Of a stretch of 64,000 nucleotides of DNA, positions 30,494 through 39,490 are shown piece by piece. The notes beneath the pieces are model-generated. The model worked only from the letters and a program-made list of their open reading frames with translations. It searched no databases and was not told the origin of the DNA. The position numbers and the translations under genes are program-made. The DNA is from Corynebacterium kalinowskii (GTDB taxonomy: Bacteria > Actinomycetota > Actinomycetes > Mycobacteriales > Mycobacteriaceae): the NCBI RefSeq assembly GCF_009734385.1, contig NZ_CP046452.1:868001-932000 (forward strand), given 5' to 3'. Numbering within the stretch: the first letter of the stretch is position 1; every line of letters starts with the position of its first letter.

Positions 30494-33400
30494 CTACACC
30501 GCGTTCCACATGTCTGCGTACCTGCCACCTCGTGCCAGGAGCTCCGTGTGGCTGCCGTCTTCCACAATCGCGCCGTCCACGATCACCACGATCCGGTCAG
30601 CCCGCGCAGCGGTAGCCAGGCGGTGCGCCACGATCACCGAGGTGCGGGTGGAGGTCACCCGGTCGGAAGCGTTGAGGATTGTCGCCTCGGTGGCTGGATC
30701 GAGGGTAGCTGTAGCCTCGTCAAGGAGCATGATGTCTGGTTCGCTCATCTCGGCGCGCGCCAGGGCGATGAGTTGCCGCTGACCAGAGGACAGGCCTCGG
30801 CCACGTTCACCCACCGGGTGGTTGAATCCGCCGGGGATAGAAGCAATAGCGGAGAGAGCGCCCACTCGGCGTGCCGCCGCTGTGATGGCTTCCTGCGGGG
30901 AGCCCGGGCGACCGTAGGCGATGTTGTCGGCCACAGTGCCGCTGAACAGGTGGGCTTCCTGCGGGACCAGCCCAATGGTGCGCCGCCAGTCGTGCAGCGG
31001 GAACTGACGAATATCAGTCCCGGATGCGGTCACCGTTCCGGACAGTGGGTCGTAGAAGCGGCTGAGCAGCTTGATGGTGGTCGATTTGCCCGCGCCGGTT
31101 GGTCCCACCAGCGCGATGGTGCTGCCTGGGGCGATGGAGAGGGAAAAATCCTTGGTGACAGTCGGTAGGTCTGGCGCATATGCGAAAGAGACGTCGTTAA
31201 GCGCGAGCTCCCCGCGCGCCGCACTGCCCACCGCGCGCTGGCCCTTATCGACGACACTGGCCCGCGTACCCAGCAGTTCGGAAATTCGGGTGAGGCCGAC
31301 GGCTGCTTGTTGATAGCCGTCGAAGAGCTGGGAGAGCTGCTGAATCGGGCCGAACAACAAACCCATGTACATGATGAAGGCGACCAGGATGCCGGGTGAG
31401 AGCTCGCCGCGTTGGACTTGCAGCGCGCCGACACCGAGGACAGCGACGGAAGCCAGTTCGTTCAACGCGCCGATACCGGGGAAATACACGGCAACCGCGG
31501 TTTGGGAGGCGACGCGGGTGCGTCGATACTTGTCAGCCTGGTTTTCAAACGCGTGCAGCGAATGATCCGCCATCCCGTGCATCTGGGAAATGCGCAGTCC
31601 GGAGATGTTTTCTTGGAACATGGCGTTGACCTGGCTGATTTCCTCGCGGGCCTGGGTGTATAGCCGGGCGGAAATGCGCCGGAAAATCCAGGTGGCAACG
31701 ACGAGGATCGGTAAGGCAGCTAGGGCAACCAAGGCTAGACGCATGTTGGTGGCCAGCAGCATGCCGGAGATCCCCAGGAGCGTGGCCAGGGAAACGATCG
31801 CCTGGGCGACGCCGGTTTGGAGGAAGGAAGACAGCGCGTCGATGTCTGTGGTCATGCGGGTCATGATCTTGCCGGACATGGTGCGCTCGAAGTAGTCGAG
31901 ACTCAGGCGGTTCAAATGCGCGTAGGTCCGGAGGCGCAGGCCGAAGAGGAGGCGTTCGCCGGTGCGGGCGGTGAGCACTGTTTGGACGATGGCGGTCACC
32001 CAGCCGATGAGCACAATCGCGGTGCCGGCCAGGCTGATGATCCACAGGGTTCCCGGTTCCTGCTTTACGACGCCGTGGTCGATGGCGAAGCGCACGAGGG
32101 TAGGGAAGGTGAGGTCGACGGCCACACCGATCACCAGGCACACCATGACTGCGAGGATGAGCCAGCGTACTTGCCGGAACAGCGGTAGCAGCCGGAAGGG
32201 CTCCTGCGTGGTGCGTGCGTGGTGAATATCTACCTTGGGCTGCTCGGTGGCAGGTGGCAGCTTGGCCACCTGTGCGAGAAGCTCTGGTGTCGCTGGCATC
32301 GCAGCAGCCATGCCGGCGCCCATGCCGCCACGGCCTCCGCCACCTCCGCCGCCACGACCCATCGGCCCGGCGACCATGGACGCTGCGGCCTTGACCGCAG
32401 CTGAATTCATGCCCATGGATTCTTTAGAGGTTACATCCGGCCACAACTCGTCCCACGCTGGTTCGCGGGTGCCGTCGTCGAAAGGCAAGCCTTCCTCGTT
32501 AACAACCTTGAAGCCTAAGTCCATGAGGTGAGAGAACCGAGCGTTGTGGCGCATCTCGGCAAAGGTTCCACTAGCGGTGACGTGGCCTTCCTCGATGAGG
32601 GCGACTCGGTCGGCCAGGTCTAGCGTGGACTGGCGGTGCGCCACGGCAATGATGGTGACATCGGCGAAGTCATCACGCAGAGCCTGGTAGATGCGCGCCT
32701 CGGTAGTGGCGTCGATCGCAGAGGTGGCATCGTCCAGCACGAGGATACGGGGGCGGGCCAGCAGTGCGCGGGCCAGGGCAATGCGCTGGCGTTGACCGCC
32801 GGAGAGGGTGAGTCCGCGCTCGCCGACGACCTCCTCGTAGCCGTTAGCGAGCCCGGAAATGAATTCGTGTGCCTGGGCAGCCTTAGCAGCGTGTTCGATT
32901 TCCTCCTGGGTGTAGCTGCCACCCATCGTGATGTTCTGGCGAATCGTGTCGCTATAGAGGAAGGAATCGTCGAAGACGCAGATCAGGGCGCGGCGTAGGT
33001 CCGCGTCCGTGACATCCTTTAGATTCAAGCGGCCCTCGTGAGAAATAAGCGCAACCCGGCCGGTGTCTGGGGCGTAGAACTTGCCCATGAGCTGCACCGC
33101 CATGGTCTTGCCCGAGCCTGGCGGGCCCACCAATGCCAGGGTCTCGCCAGGCTGAGCGGCTAACTTCATGTCGCGCAGAATTTCGCGACCACCGTCGCTG
33201 AACGTGACCCCTTCAAAGGCCAACCCCAGTGGCCCGTCGGGAACGGGCAGTGGGTCTACCGGATCCTCATGCGCGGGCCTGAGATCCAGCACATCAAAGA
33301 CGCGGGAGACCGAGGAAGATGCCATGTTGATGCGCAGCACCAGGCCCGAAAGCATGCGGGCCACGCCCGTGAGACCGGACAAGTAGGCAGCAAAGGCAAC

Positions 33401-34261
33401 AAAGGTACCAATGGTGATGTGCCCAGTCATCGCCAGCCAACCACCGAGGGCAATGTTGGCTACCAGCGCGAGCTGCGGCAGCTGATCAACCAGTGGCTGG
33501 AACTTGGCGTTGAGCCGCGCAGAGCGCATGCGGTCGGCATAGACCTTGCGCCCGGCTTCCTCGAGGCGATCAATCTCACGATCTTCCTGCGCAAAAGCTT
33601 TCACTACTCGGATGCCCGTGACCGTTTCTTCCACGTGCGTCGCGAGATCAGCCGCGGACTGCTGCGCAGCCCAGGTCGCGGCAAACATCGGTTTGCGAGA
33701 TGCCAACGCTCCGAAGAAAATCAGCGGCAGCGAAGTGAGCGCGACCAATGCCAGCATCGGGGAGAGCGTCAGCATGACGACCACGGTAAAGACGAGCTTA
33801 AGGACGTGCCCCACGGCCAGCGGGAACATGGCCACCAAGCCCTGGATCATATTGATATCAGAGATGGAGCGACTGACCACTTGGCCCACCCGAATCCGAT
33901 CCTGACCGGGTCCGTCAAGCTTTTGGAGAGTATCGAGCAAGGCAACGCGAATGCGGTGCTGCACGTTGATGGAAAGCAAACCCGCGGTGTAGCGCCGACC
34001 AAACTGGGAGGCAAAACGGGCCAACGCCACCGCCACCATGACAATGATGATGGCGGTGAGTTCGGAGTAACCCGTCAGGAGACGCGAGGCCGCGCTGCCA
34101 TGGGCCTGGCCGGTGGCAACGTCCACTGCGTCCCTGGTGAGCAGTGGAATAAAAAGCTCAAAGCCGACCACGCCGACGGTGGCAAGCGTAGCCAGGAAAG
34201 CGGTGAGCGGGTAGGAGGCGATGAGGTGCCACAATCGCCTCATCGGTGAGGAAGTCGGCAT
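30494..34261 (-). CDS. Double ABC exporter (TMD-NBD-TMD-NBD in one chain)
   Basis: A 1255-residue fusion of two type-IV (ABCB-like) half-transporters. NBD1 has the Walker A GPPGSGKT (Lys385), LSGGQRQ and the Walker B ILVLDDATSA, where Asp511 replaces the catalytic Glu. NBD2 has GPTGAGKS, LSSGQRQ and a normal LLDEATATLD. A Gly-rich linker (GRGGGGGGGRGG) joins the halves. Each half has about six spans. ATG 34261 follows the upstream stop by one base, so it is coupled to the EcsC-like gene. Substrate is unknown; drug or lipid export is the usual guess. The asymmetry resembles heterodimeric exporters with one degenerate ATP site. Confidence 0.92.
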   Translation of the reverse strand: MPTSSPMRRLWHLIASYPLTAFLATLATVGVVGFELFIPLLTRDAVDVATGQAHGSAASRLLTGYSELTAIIIVMVAVALARFASQFGRRYTAGLLSINVQHRIRVALLDTLQKLDGPGQDRIRVGQVVSRSISDINMIQGLVAMFPLAVGHVLKLVFTVVVMLTLSPMLALVALTSLPLIFFGALASRKPMFAATWAAQQSAADLATHVEETVTGIRVVKAFAQEDREIDRLEEAGRKVYADRMRSARLNAKFQPLVDQLPQLALVANIALGGWLAMTGHITIGTFVAFAAYLSGLTGVARMLSGLVLRINMASSSVSRVFDVLDLRPAHEDPVDPLPVPDGPLGLAFEGVTFSDGGREILRDMKLAAQPGETLALVGPPGSGKTMAVQLMGKFYAPDTGRVALISHEGRLNLKDVTDADLRRALICVFDDSFLYSDTIRQNITMGGSYTQEEIEHAAKAAQAHEFISGLANGYEEVVGERGLTLSGGQRQRIALARALLARPRILVLDDATSAIDATTEARIYQALRDDFADVTIIAVAHRQSTLDLADRVALIEEGHVTASGTFAEMRHNARFSHLMDLGFKVVNEEGLPFDDGTREPAWDELWPDVTSKESMGMNSAAVKAAASMVAGPMGRGGGGGGGRGGMGAGMAAAMPATPELLAQVAKLPPATEQPKVDIHHARTTQEPFRLLPLFRQVRWLILAVMVCLVIGVAVDLTFPTLVRFAIDHGVVKQEPGTLWIISLAGTAIVLIGWVTAIVQTVLTARTGERLLFGLRLRTYAHLNRLSLDYFERTMSGKIMTRMTTDIDALSSFLQTGVAQAIVSLATLLGISGMLLATNMRLALVALAALPILVVATWIFRRISARLYTQAREEISQVNAMFQENISGLRISQMHGMADHSLHAFENQADKYRRTRVASQTAVAVYFPGIGALNELASVAVLGVGALQVQRGELSPGILVAFIMYMGLLFGPIQQLSQLFDGYQQAAVGLTRISELLGTRASVVDKGQRAVGSAARGELALNDVSFAYAPDLPTVTKDFSLSIAPGSTIALVGPTGAGKSTTIKLLSRFYDPLSGTVTASGTDIRQFPLHDWRRTIGLVPQEAHLFSGTVADNIAYGRPGSPQEAITAAARRVGALSAIASIPGGFNHPVGERGRGLSSGQRQLIALARAEMSEPDIMLLDEATATLDPATEATILNASDRVTSTRTSVIVAHRLATAARADRIVVIVDGAIVEDGSHTELLARGGRYADMWNAV

Positions 34262-34262
34262 A

Positions 34263-35045
34263 TTAGAAACGGAACAAACCCTTGCGCTTTTGCTTCTTAT
34301 CATTCTTGTCCGGAAGCGGATAAGCGTACTGGGTTGGAATTGGTCCCATGGACTTGCGGGTATTCTCAATAACCTGGTCAGCCAGCTTACGGTTCGCAAC
34401 GGTGCCGATCACCAGGCCAACGCCCAGCGGCAGCAGCTTACCGATCCACATATTGCGCAGCTTCTTAGTCAGACGCGCTCGTGCCATCTTCATCAACTGA
34501 GAGTTGATGGTGTTCAGGGTTGGCATACTCATCTTATTCAGGGTCGAGGCGACGTTCTTGTCCGCGCCGTCCTGCTTCTGAGCATCGCCGAGGAACATAT
34601 CAACGAGAGCAGTGCCAGGGGCGCCCAACACTACGACCAGGATCAGTGCGCGACGACGCTCCGGATCACGGATATCTACGCCGCGAAGGTATGCGGAGGC
34701 AGTGGTGTACAACGCAGCAGCGTCGAGAAACACGAGTGACTCTGCGCCAACGGCAGCTGCGCCAGTGACAAAGCCGACGCCTGGAACAGCAGCGGCCAAT
34801 CCTGCAGCACCGCCGGAACCCGTGGCCAGGCGCTTGAAGTGCTTATCCATCTCGCGCTGCAGGTCCGCAGGGGAAGCCTGCGGATTGTTGCGACGCAACC
34901 GGTTTACGTAGTTCTCCACAGCGCTGGTCTGGATGCGGACGGCGTGGTCGAGGCCGTCGATAAGCACGCGGCCGGTGAGGCCAGCCTTGTCATCGAGATG
35001 GGCTGCATCGGAGCCGAGGACGTCAGTGATCACAGGGTTATTCAT
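34263..35045 (-). CDS. EcsC-like membrane-associated protein
   Basis: 260 residues. The N-terminal third is soluble and helical, followed by a Gly/Ala-rich hydrophobic stretch (about 75-115: GGAAGLAAAVPGVGF...VFLDAAALYTTASAY) typical of the EcsC family. A second hydrophobic segment (about 200-220) and a Lys-rich end DKNDKKQKRKGLF follow. EcsC is named for a gene beside an ABC transporter in Bacillus, and this gene is likewise coupled to an ABC exporter (one-base gap). Function unknown. Confidence 0.7.
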   Translation of the reverse strand: MNNPVITDVLGSDAAHLDDKAGLTGRVLIDGLDHAVRIQTSAVENYVNRLRRNNPQASPADLQREMDKHFKRLATGSGGAAGLAAAVPGVGFVTGAAAVGAESLVFLDAAALYTTASAYLRGVDIRDPERRRALILVVVLGAPGTALVDMFLGDAQKQDGADKNVASTLNKMSMPTLNTINSQLMKMARARLTKKLRNMWIGKLLPLGVGLVIGTVANRKLADQVIENTRKSMGPIPTQYAYPLPDKNDKKQKRKGLFRF

Positions 35046-35098
35046 GGTGCTGCCTTTCGTTTGTTGGGTCCTGGCAGTTGACCAGGATTAGTCCAACA

Positions 35099-35911
35099 TC
35101 AATTCTGCTGAGAATATTCCTCGGCTGCCATCACCTGAGCGTCAGTTGGGCGAATACCGGTGTACAACGCGAATTGTTCGGCTGCTTGCAGGGCCACGAC
35201 TTCGCCTCCGTTGATCGTCGGCTTGCCCAGACGCTCCGCAGCCTTCATTAGCGGAGTTTCTACTGGATAGGCCACTACATCGAAGATCACGTCGGCGGCC
35301 TGGATCTGCTCGTCGGTGAAGGCTTGCGCGTCCTCGGCATCGCCGTACATACCCATTGGGGTGACATTGACTAACAATTTCGCATCGGTCGGTACTTCGC
35401 CGGAAAAATCCCAGCCGTAGCGGCTTGCCAGGGCGCTGCCGGTGACGTGGTTGCGGGCGACGACGGTGCCTTTCATACCGAAGTCGTCGAGAGCGGCGAC
35501 CACAGCGTTAGCCATGCCACCGGAGCCCTTGATTGCGACCTTCAGGTTTGGGTTCACGTTGTGGCTCTGCAGCAACTGGGCCACAGCAATGTAATCGGTG
35601 TTGTAGCCCTTCAGATGGCCATCGGTGTTGACGATCGTATTGACCGACTGGATGCGTTCTGCGGAGGGATCGAGCTCGTCAATGAGTGCAATGACATCGC
35701 CCTTGTAAGGCATGGACACACCAGCGCCGCGGATGTTAAGGCCGCGCATGCCAGCAATCGCTGCCACGATGTCAGCGGGTGCGACTGCCTTGTACAGGTA
35801 ATTCAGACCCAGTTCGGCGTACAGCCAGTTGTGAAAGCGCACTCCATGATTGGAGGGACGTGCTGCCAGAGAAATGCACAAAGTGGTGTCGCGATCGACG
35901 ATATTAACCAT
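35099..35911 (-). CDS. aroE: Shikimate dehydrogenase-like protein (AroE family)
   Basis: NADP-dependent shikimate/quinate dehydrogenase family, 270 residues from ATG 35911 (MVNIVDRD). The catalytic Lys/Asp region is seen as SMPYKGDV and GYNTDYIA, and the nucleotide loop as GSGGMANAV. The N-terminal shikimate-binding block reads SLAARPSNHGVRFHN, not the usual xSxSPxxHN, so it belongs to a divergent branch. Corynebacteria carry several aroE paralogues, and this one may not be the housekeeping enzyme. Only 40 bases separate its start from the divergent FhuF-like gene. Confidence 0.82.
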   Translation of the reverse strand: MVNIVDRDTTLCISLAARPSNHGVRFHNWLYAELGLNYLYKAVAPADIVAAIAGMRGLNIRGAGVSMPYKGDVIALIDELDPSAERIQSVNTIVNTDGHLKGYNTDYIAVAQLLQSHNVNPNLKVAIKGSGGMANAVVAALDDFGMKGTVVARNHVTGSALASRYGWDFSGEVPTDAKLLVNVTPMGMYGDAEDAQAFTDEQIQAADVIFDVVAYPVETPLMKAAERLGKPTINGGEVVALQAAEQFALYTGIRPTDAQVMAAEEYSQQN

Positions 35912-35951
35912 AATGATAAGGGTAGTGCTTTCCTGCCGTAGAAGGAGAAAC

Positions 35952-36671
35952 ATGTCGTTGCCCTGGGCGTCTTTGGTCGCCGACAGTCCCCGCTTTGAGC
36001 AGTTCGTCTTCGGCGGCAGCGAGGTGACGGGCACGGATTGGGTTCCGGAGTCTGTGCGCGCCGGGGCTGAGCAGTTTCGGCTTCCGGAAAGACAGCTGGC
36101 CCAATTGTGGTGGTACAGCTTCGGCAACTCGGTGATCGCGCCCGCCGTCCACCTGATGGTGGGGTACGAAGCGATACCATCGCTCGACTTTTCGGCCGGG
36201 CGCGTGACCCGCGAAGGCTTTTGGTGTGGTTTCCACACCGAGCAGTCTGCTGAGTCTGCGAAAGCGGCGGGCGCTGAGCTGGCGGAGTCGGTAGCACCGC
36301 TTATCGACGTCCTCGGCTCCACCTTCGAATTGCGCCCCGCCCCGCTGTGGGCGCTGACTGCTGATGCGCTGCGGCAATCTGCTCTGGAAGCGGGGAATGA
36401 GAACTTTGACCCGGTGCTCGGGGTGGAGGTAGCTCGTGATCTCATCGCAGGGCTTGGCAAGGGCGCTGAGGTGGACTTTTCCGCCGTGGTTGACGGAGAG
36501 ATCATGGCGTTTGATCCTTCCTTGGGGGATGGCTGTTTTGTGTTCGCGCGACGGATGTCGTGCTGCATGGTCTACCGCAGTCCGGGGTCGGGCCTATGTA
36601 CTTCTTGCCCGAAGCGTCCGGACGCGCGCCGGGAGGCGGACATGATCGCGCTGGCGGATTCTGCCTACTAG
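35952..36671 (+). CDS. FhuF-like (2Fe-2S) ferric-siderophore reductase family protein
   Basis: 239 residues from ATG 35952 after AGAAGGAG. The C-terminus has C204-C205-x10-C216-x2-C219, the unusual CCx10CxxC iron-sulphur motif that defines FhuF-type siderophore reductases. The N-terminal region (FGNSVIAPAVHLMVGYEAIP) matches the family's hydrophobic core. It would release iron from ferric siderophores in the cytosol. No siderophore transporter is nearby. I could not see a complete DtxR box in the short divergent promoter. Confidence 0.82.
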   Translation: MSLPWASLVADSPRFEQFVFGGSEVTGTDWVPESVRAGAEQFRLPERQLAQLWWYSFGNSVIAPAVHLMVGYEAIPSLDFSAGRVTREGFWCGFHTEQSAESAKAAGAELAESVAPLIDVLGSTFELRPAPLWALTADALRQSALEAGNENFDPVLGVEVARDLIAGLGKGAEVDFSAVVDGEIMAFDPSLGDGCFVFARRMSCCMVYRSPGSGLCTSCPKRPDARREADMIALADSAY

Positions 36672-36765
36672 GCGTTGTTTCCCAGCGGGTCACAGAGTGT
36701 GCGACTAGGCTAAAGCGAGTTGGACTCCTGCCAGCAATGTTCTGACGAAGGGAACGTGTCACGTT

Positions 36766-37659
36766 ATGAGCTTTTTCGAAGATATCGCCGCCGCCCTCGA
36801 TGCAGAGGGAATCGAGTCACGCGTCAACGATGACACGATGTTTGTTCCTATTACCGCGGAGCTGGAGATCCAGTTCGTGGAGATCGACCCGATTCTTCCT
36901 GCAGCCAATGTGTACATTGCTGCCGCAGATGTGGATGAAGACGATGAGGACTTTGAGGCTGTGTTGGTGTCCGTCGTGTTCTCCGTGGAGGACGCACTGA
37001 CCACGGTGAACCGCCACGTGGCAACCGACCAGATTGTGACTCTGCTCAGCGACCTGCTGCTCGGCACTGACGAGCGCATCGCGGACTTGGACTTCTACCA
37101 GAGCACGGATGACCCTAACCTGGTCATCGCCGATGTTGCCGAGAACTCCGAGGTACGCGTGTTGGTGGACGTGCACGAGGACGTTCCGACCGCGTTCGTT
37201 GCTTTCGTTTCCGTGGACACCTCCTACGAGGACTTGGTAGACGAGGCTATCTCTGAGGTCTGGGAGACCGATGACGATGCGGAGCTTTCCGAAGATGATC
37301 GCGCCCGCCTGTTTGAAAGCATCCAAGAGGATGTGGCCTCCCAGGTGAGCGAAATCCTGGATCTCGGTAGCTTTGCCGACTTTGATCGCCTCTTCGATGT
37401 TCTTTCCCTCGCTGCGGATCAGGCCGAAGACTGGGAAGCTCAGCTCACTGCCTTCGATGAGGACGAGTTCGAACCAGAGGTCTACGACATCTTTGCTGAA
37501 GAATTGGCAGAGGATGACTTCGATGAGGACGAACTCGATGAGGATGACGACTTCGAAGAAGACGACCTTGAAGAAGATGAACTAGAAGACGACGAACTCG
37601 ACGAAGACGAGTTGGACATCGAGGTCGAGGAACTGGGCGACGAGGACACCAAGCGTTAA
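36766..37659 (+). CDS. Highly acidic protein with Asp/Glu-rich tail
   Basis: 297 residues, unknown function. The N-terminal part (about 1-160) looks like a folded alpha/beta domain of the YbjN / secretion-chaperone-like type (FFEDIAAALDAEGIESRVNDDTMFVP, then ANVYIAA...VNRHVATDQIVTLLSDLL). The last 65 residues are almost pure Asp/Glu/Leu/Phe with repeats such as EDDLEEDELEDDELDEDELD. Start ATG 36766 follows GAAGGGAACG. The stop overlaps the stop of the convergent gene by four bases (TTAA). The tail could act as a charged tether, histone/RNA mimic or metal binder. Confidence 0.75.
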   Translation: MSFFEDIAAALDAEGIESRVNDDTMFVPITAELEIQFVEIDPILPAANVYIAAADVDEDDEDFEAVLVSVVFSVEDALTTVNRHVATDQIVTLLSDLLLGTDERIADLDFYQSTDDPNLVIADVAENSEVRVLVDVHEDVPTAFVAFVSVDTSYEDLVDEAISEVWETDDDAELSEDDRARLFESIQEDVASQVSEILDLGSFADFDRLFDVLSLAADQAEDWEAQLTAFDEDEFEPEVYDIFAEELAEDDFDEDELDEDDDFEEDDLEEDELEDDELDEDELDIEVEELGDEDTKR

Positions 37660-38156
37660 GCTGCCGATTTCTCCGTCTTGAACAATGAGGCGGGGGATTC
37701 GATCGGTGTGAAGTGCTGGTCCACAACCCAGCAATAAGTTGGGGCGCCGAGTCCGTCGATCCCGTGTAAGGAAAAGCTGCCGGTATCGGGCAAGATGGCG
37801 CGCATCCACGTTCGCGCCTCATGGCCTTCGATGGCGCGGCCATCGGGTGCCGTGAGGCGAACCATGATCATGTATGCCGGCGTACGGGTTTCGCCGTACC
37901 CTCGAATGCGCGCCCTCGCGAGGTGCCCGACTCTGTGCCGTGTGATGGTGAAGTTGATGGGGGAGAGTTCGCCCTGAGCGCTCACGCGAATTGTTGGTGG
38001 ACGCCACGCCGCGGTGCTACGCGCTAGTGAGCGTGGGTGTTTGATGGTCATGCCGACGGTGGCAAGCGATGTGAAATGCACCCGACGCAGGAAATCGACG
38101 GTGGCGGTGAATGCTGAGGTCTGCGTGTTATTGATCATGGCGTCACTGTAAAACAT
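37656..38156 (-). CDS. Conserved-looking protein of unknown function
   Basis: 166 residues, no clear signal peptide or membrane span. It has a basic first half (AAWRPPTIRVSAQGELSPINFTITRHRVGHLARARIRGYGE) and regular beta-strand periodicity, as in small barrel folds. ATG 38156 or ATG 38138 (MINNTQ) could be the start. It converges on the acidic protein gene with a four-base stop overlap. I do not recognise the family. Confidence 0.6.
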   Translation of the reverse strand: MFYSDAMINNTQTSAFTATVDFLRRVHFTSLATVGMTIKHPRSLARSTAAWRPPTIRVSAQGELSPINFTITRHRVGHLARARIRGYGETRTPAYMIMVRLTAPDGRAIEGHEARTWMRAILPDTGSFSLHGIDGLGAPTYCWVVDQHFTPIESPASLFKTEKSAA

Positions 38157-38238
38157 GGCTCGGACAACTCACGCCTAAATTGGAACGAATGTTCGAATTC
38201 TGTTGCTATTTGTCCAGCCTGCTAGCCTATAGGGTGCC

Positions 38239-39462
38239 ATGACAACTAAAGCTGCTGCTTCCAAAACTGCCATCCCTTATGAAATCTGGGTGCTCGTCGC
38301 CGGAGCCTTCATCATCGCCTTGGGATTCGGCATCATCGCGCCGATCCTCCCGCAGTTTGCGCGTAGCTTCGACGTGACGGTGGCTGCAGCCAGCGCAGTT
38401 GTCTCTGTGTTTGCCCTCTCGCGGTTGCTCTTTGCGCCTAGCTCGGGATGGGCCGTCGATAAGCTCGGCAGCCGTCGGGTCTACATGCTTGGGCTTATCA
38501 TTGTCGCGCTGACCACCGGCGGTATCGCATTTGCGCAGGAGTTTTGGCACATTCTGGCCATGCGTTTGATCGGTGGTGTGGGGTCGACCATGTTCACGGT
38601 GTCTGCCATGGGATTCATCGTGCAGCACACCCCGCCACAGATGCGCGGTCGGGCGTCCTCGGCCTACGCCAGCGCGTTTCTGATCGGTAATGTGCTCGGT
38701 CCAGTCCTAGGCGCTCTACTTGAGCCGCTCGGCATGCGGATCCCATTTTTGATTTACGGCGCGGCGTTGCTCGTGGTCACGGTCATGGTCGGCTTCCTGC
38801 TGCGACCGAAGCAGACCAAGGAGCAGGTGAAGGTGGTGGCACCTGCGATGATGGTCAGCGAGGTCATCCATCACCCGTCGTACCAGTCGGCGCTGCTGTC
38901 AGGTTTTGTCAATGGCTGGGTGAATTTCGGCGTGCGCGTGGCCATCTTGCCTCTGTTTGCGGCCTCCGTATTCCACCAGGGTGGTGCCATCGCAGGCTTT
39001 GCCATGGCCGCGTTCGCGCTCGGCAGCGCGCTCTCCATTCAGGTGTCAGGACGGTTGGCAGACAGTAACGGTCGCAAGCCGATGATCGTCGCCGGGTTGC
39101 TGCTGAACTTGCTGTTCACCGGCGTTCTCGGCTTTGCCACCACCCCGGTCATGGTGATTGGGTTTAGCTTCCTCGCCGGCATCGGTGGTGGACTGCTGAA
39201 TCCGGCGCAGCAAGCCACCCTCGCGGACCTGATCGGCAATGATCGTTCCGGCGGTAAGGTCCTGGCCAACTTCCAAATGGCGCAGGACCTGGGCGCGATC
39301 ACCGGCCCGATCCTCGTGGGCATGCTTGCCGACGCCTACGGCTACCGAATCGCCTTCCTCGCGTGCTCACTAGTCGCGCTGGTCTCGGCGCTCGTGTGGA
39401 TGTTCCACGGTCGGGAAACACTGCCAACTAGAGCACGCACGCTAAAGAAGGTTCAGGCTTGA
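38239..39462 (+). CDS. MFS transporter, drug-efflux type (DHA1-like)
   Basis: 407 residues with twelve spans. Motif A between spans 2 and 3 reads GWAVDKLGSRRV, and the span-5 antiporter motif region is FLIGNVLGPVLGALL, both pointing to a proton-driven exporter. The second-half motif A copy is GRLADSNGRKPM. The start ATG has AGGGTG five bases before it. Substrate not predictable. It converges with the tandem paralogue cluster. Confidence 0.88.
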   Translation: MTTKAAASKTAIPYEIWVLVAGAFIIALGFGIIAPILPQFARSFDVTVAAASAVVSVFALSRLLFAPSSGWAVDKLGSRRVYMLGLIIVALTTGGIAFAQEFWHILAMRLIGGVGSTMFTVSAMGFIVQHTPPQMRGRASSAYASAFLIGNVLGPVLGALLEPLGMRIPFLIYGAALLVVTVMVGFLLRPKQTKEQVKVVAPAMMVSEVIHHPSYQSALLSGFVNGWVNFGVRVAILPLFAASVFHQGGAIAGFAMAAFALGSALSIQVSGRLADSNGRKPMIVAGLLLNLLFTGVLGFATTPVMVIGFSFLAGIGGGLLNPAQQATLADLIGNDRSGGKVLANFQMAQDLGAITGPILVGMLADAYGYRIAFLACSLVALVSALVWMFHGRETLPTRARTLKKVQA

Positions 39463-39463
39463 T

Positions 39464-39486
39464 CCTGCTTGCTGCGCGCAAGCAGG
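39464..39486. terminator. Short stem between convergent genes
   Basis: CCTGCTTG (39464-39471) pairs with CAAGCAGG (39479-39486) with a seven-base loop, in the 28-base gap between the MFS gene and the lipoprotein gene; it could serve both directions. Confidence 0.5.
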
Positions 39487-39490
39487 CTAA

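Noticed and set aside
37500..37640. GA-rich low-complexity DNA
   Set aside because: Encodes the Asp/Glu tail of the acidic protein; reported as a protein feature only.
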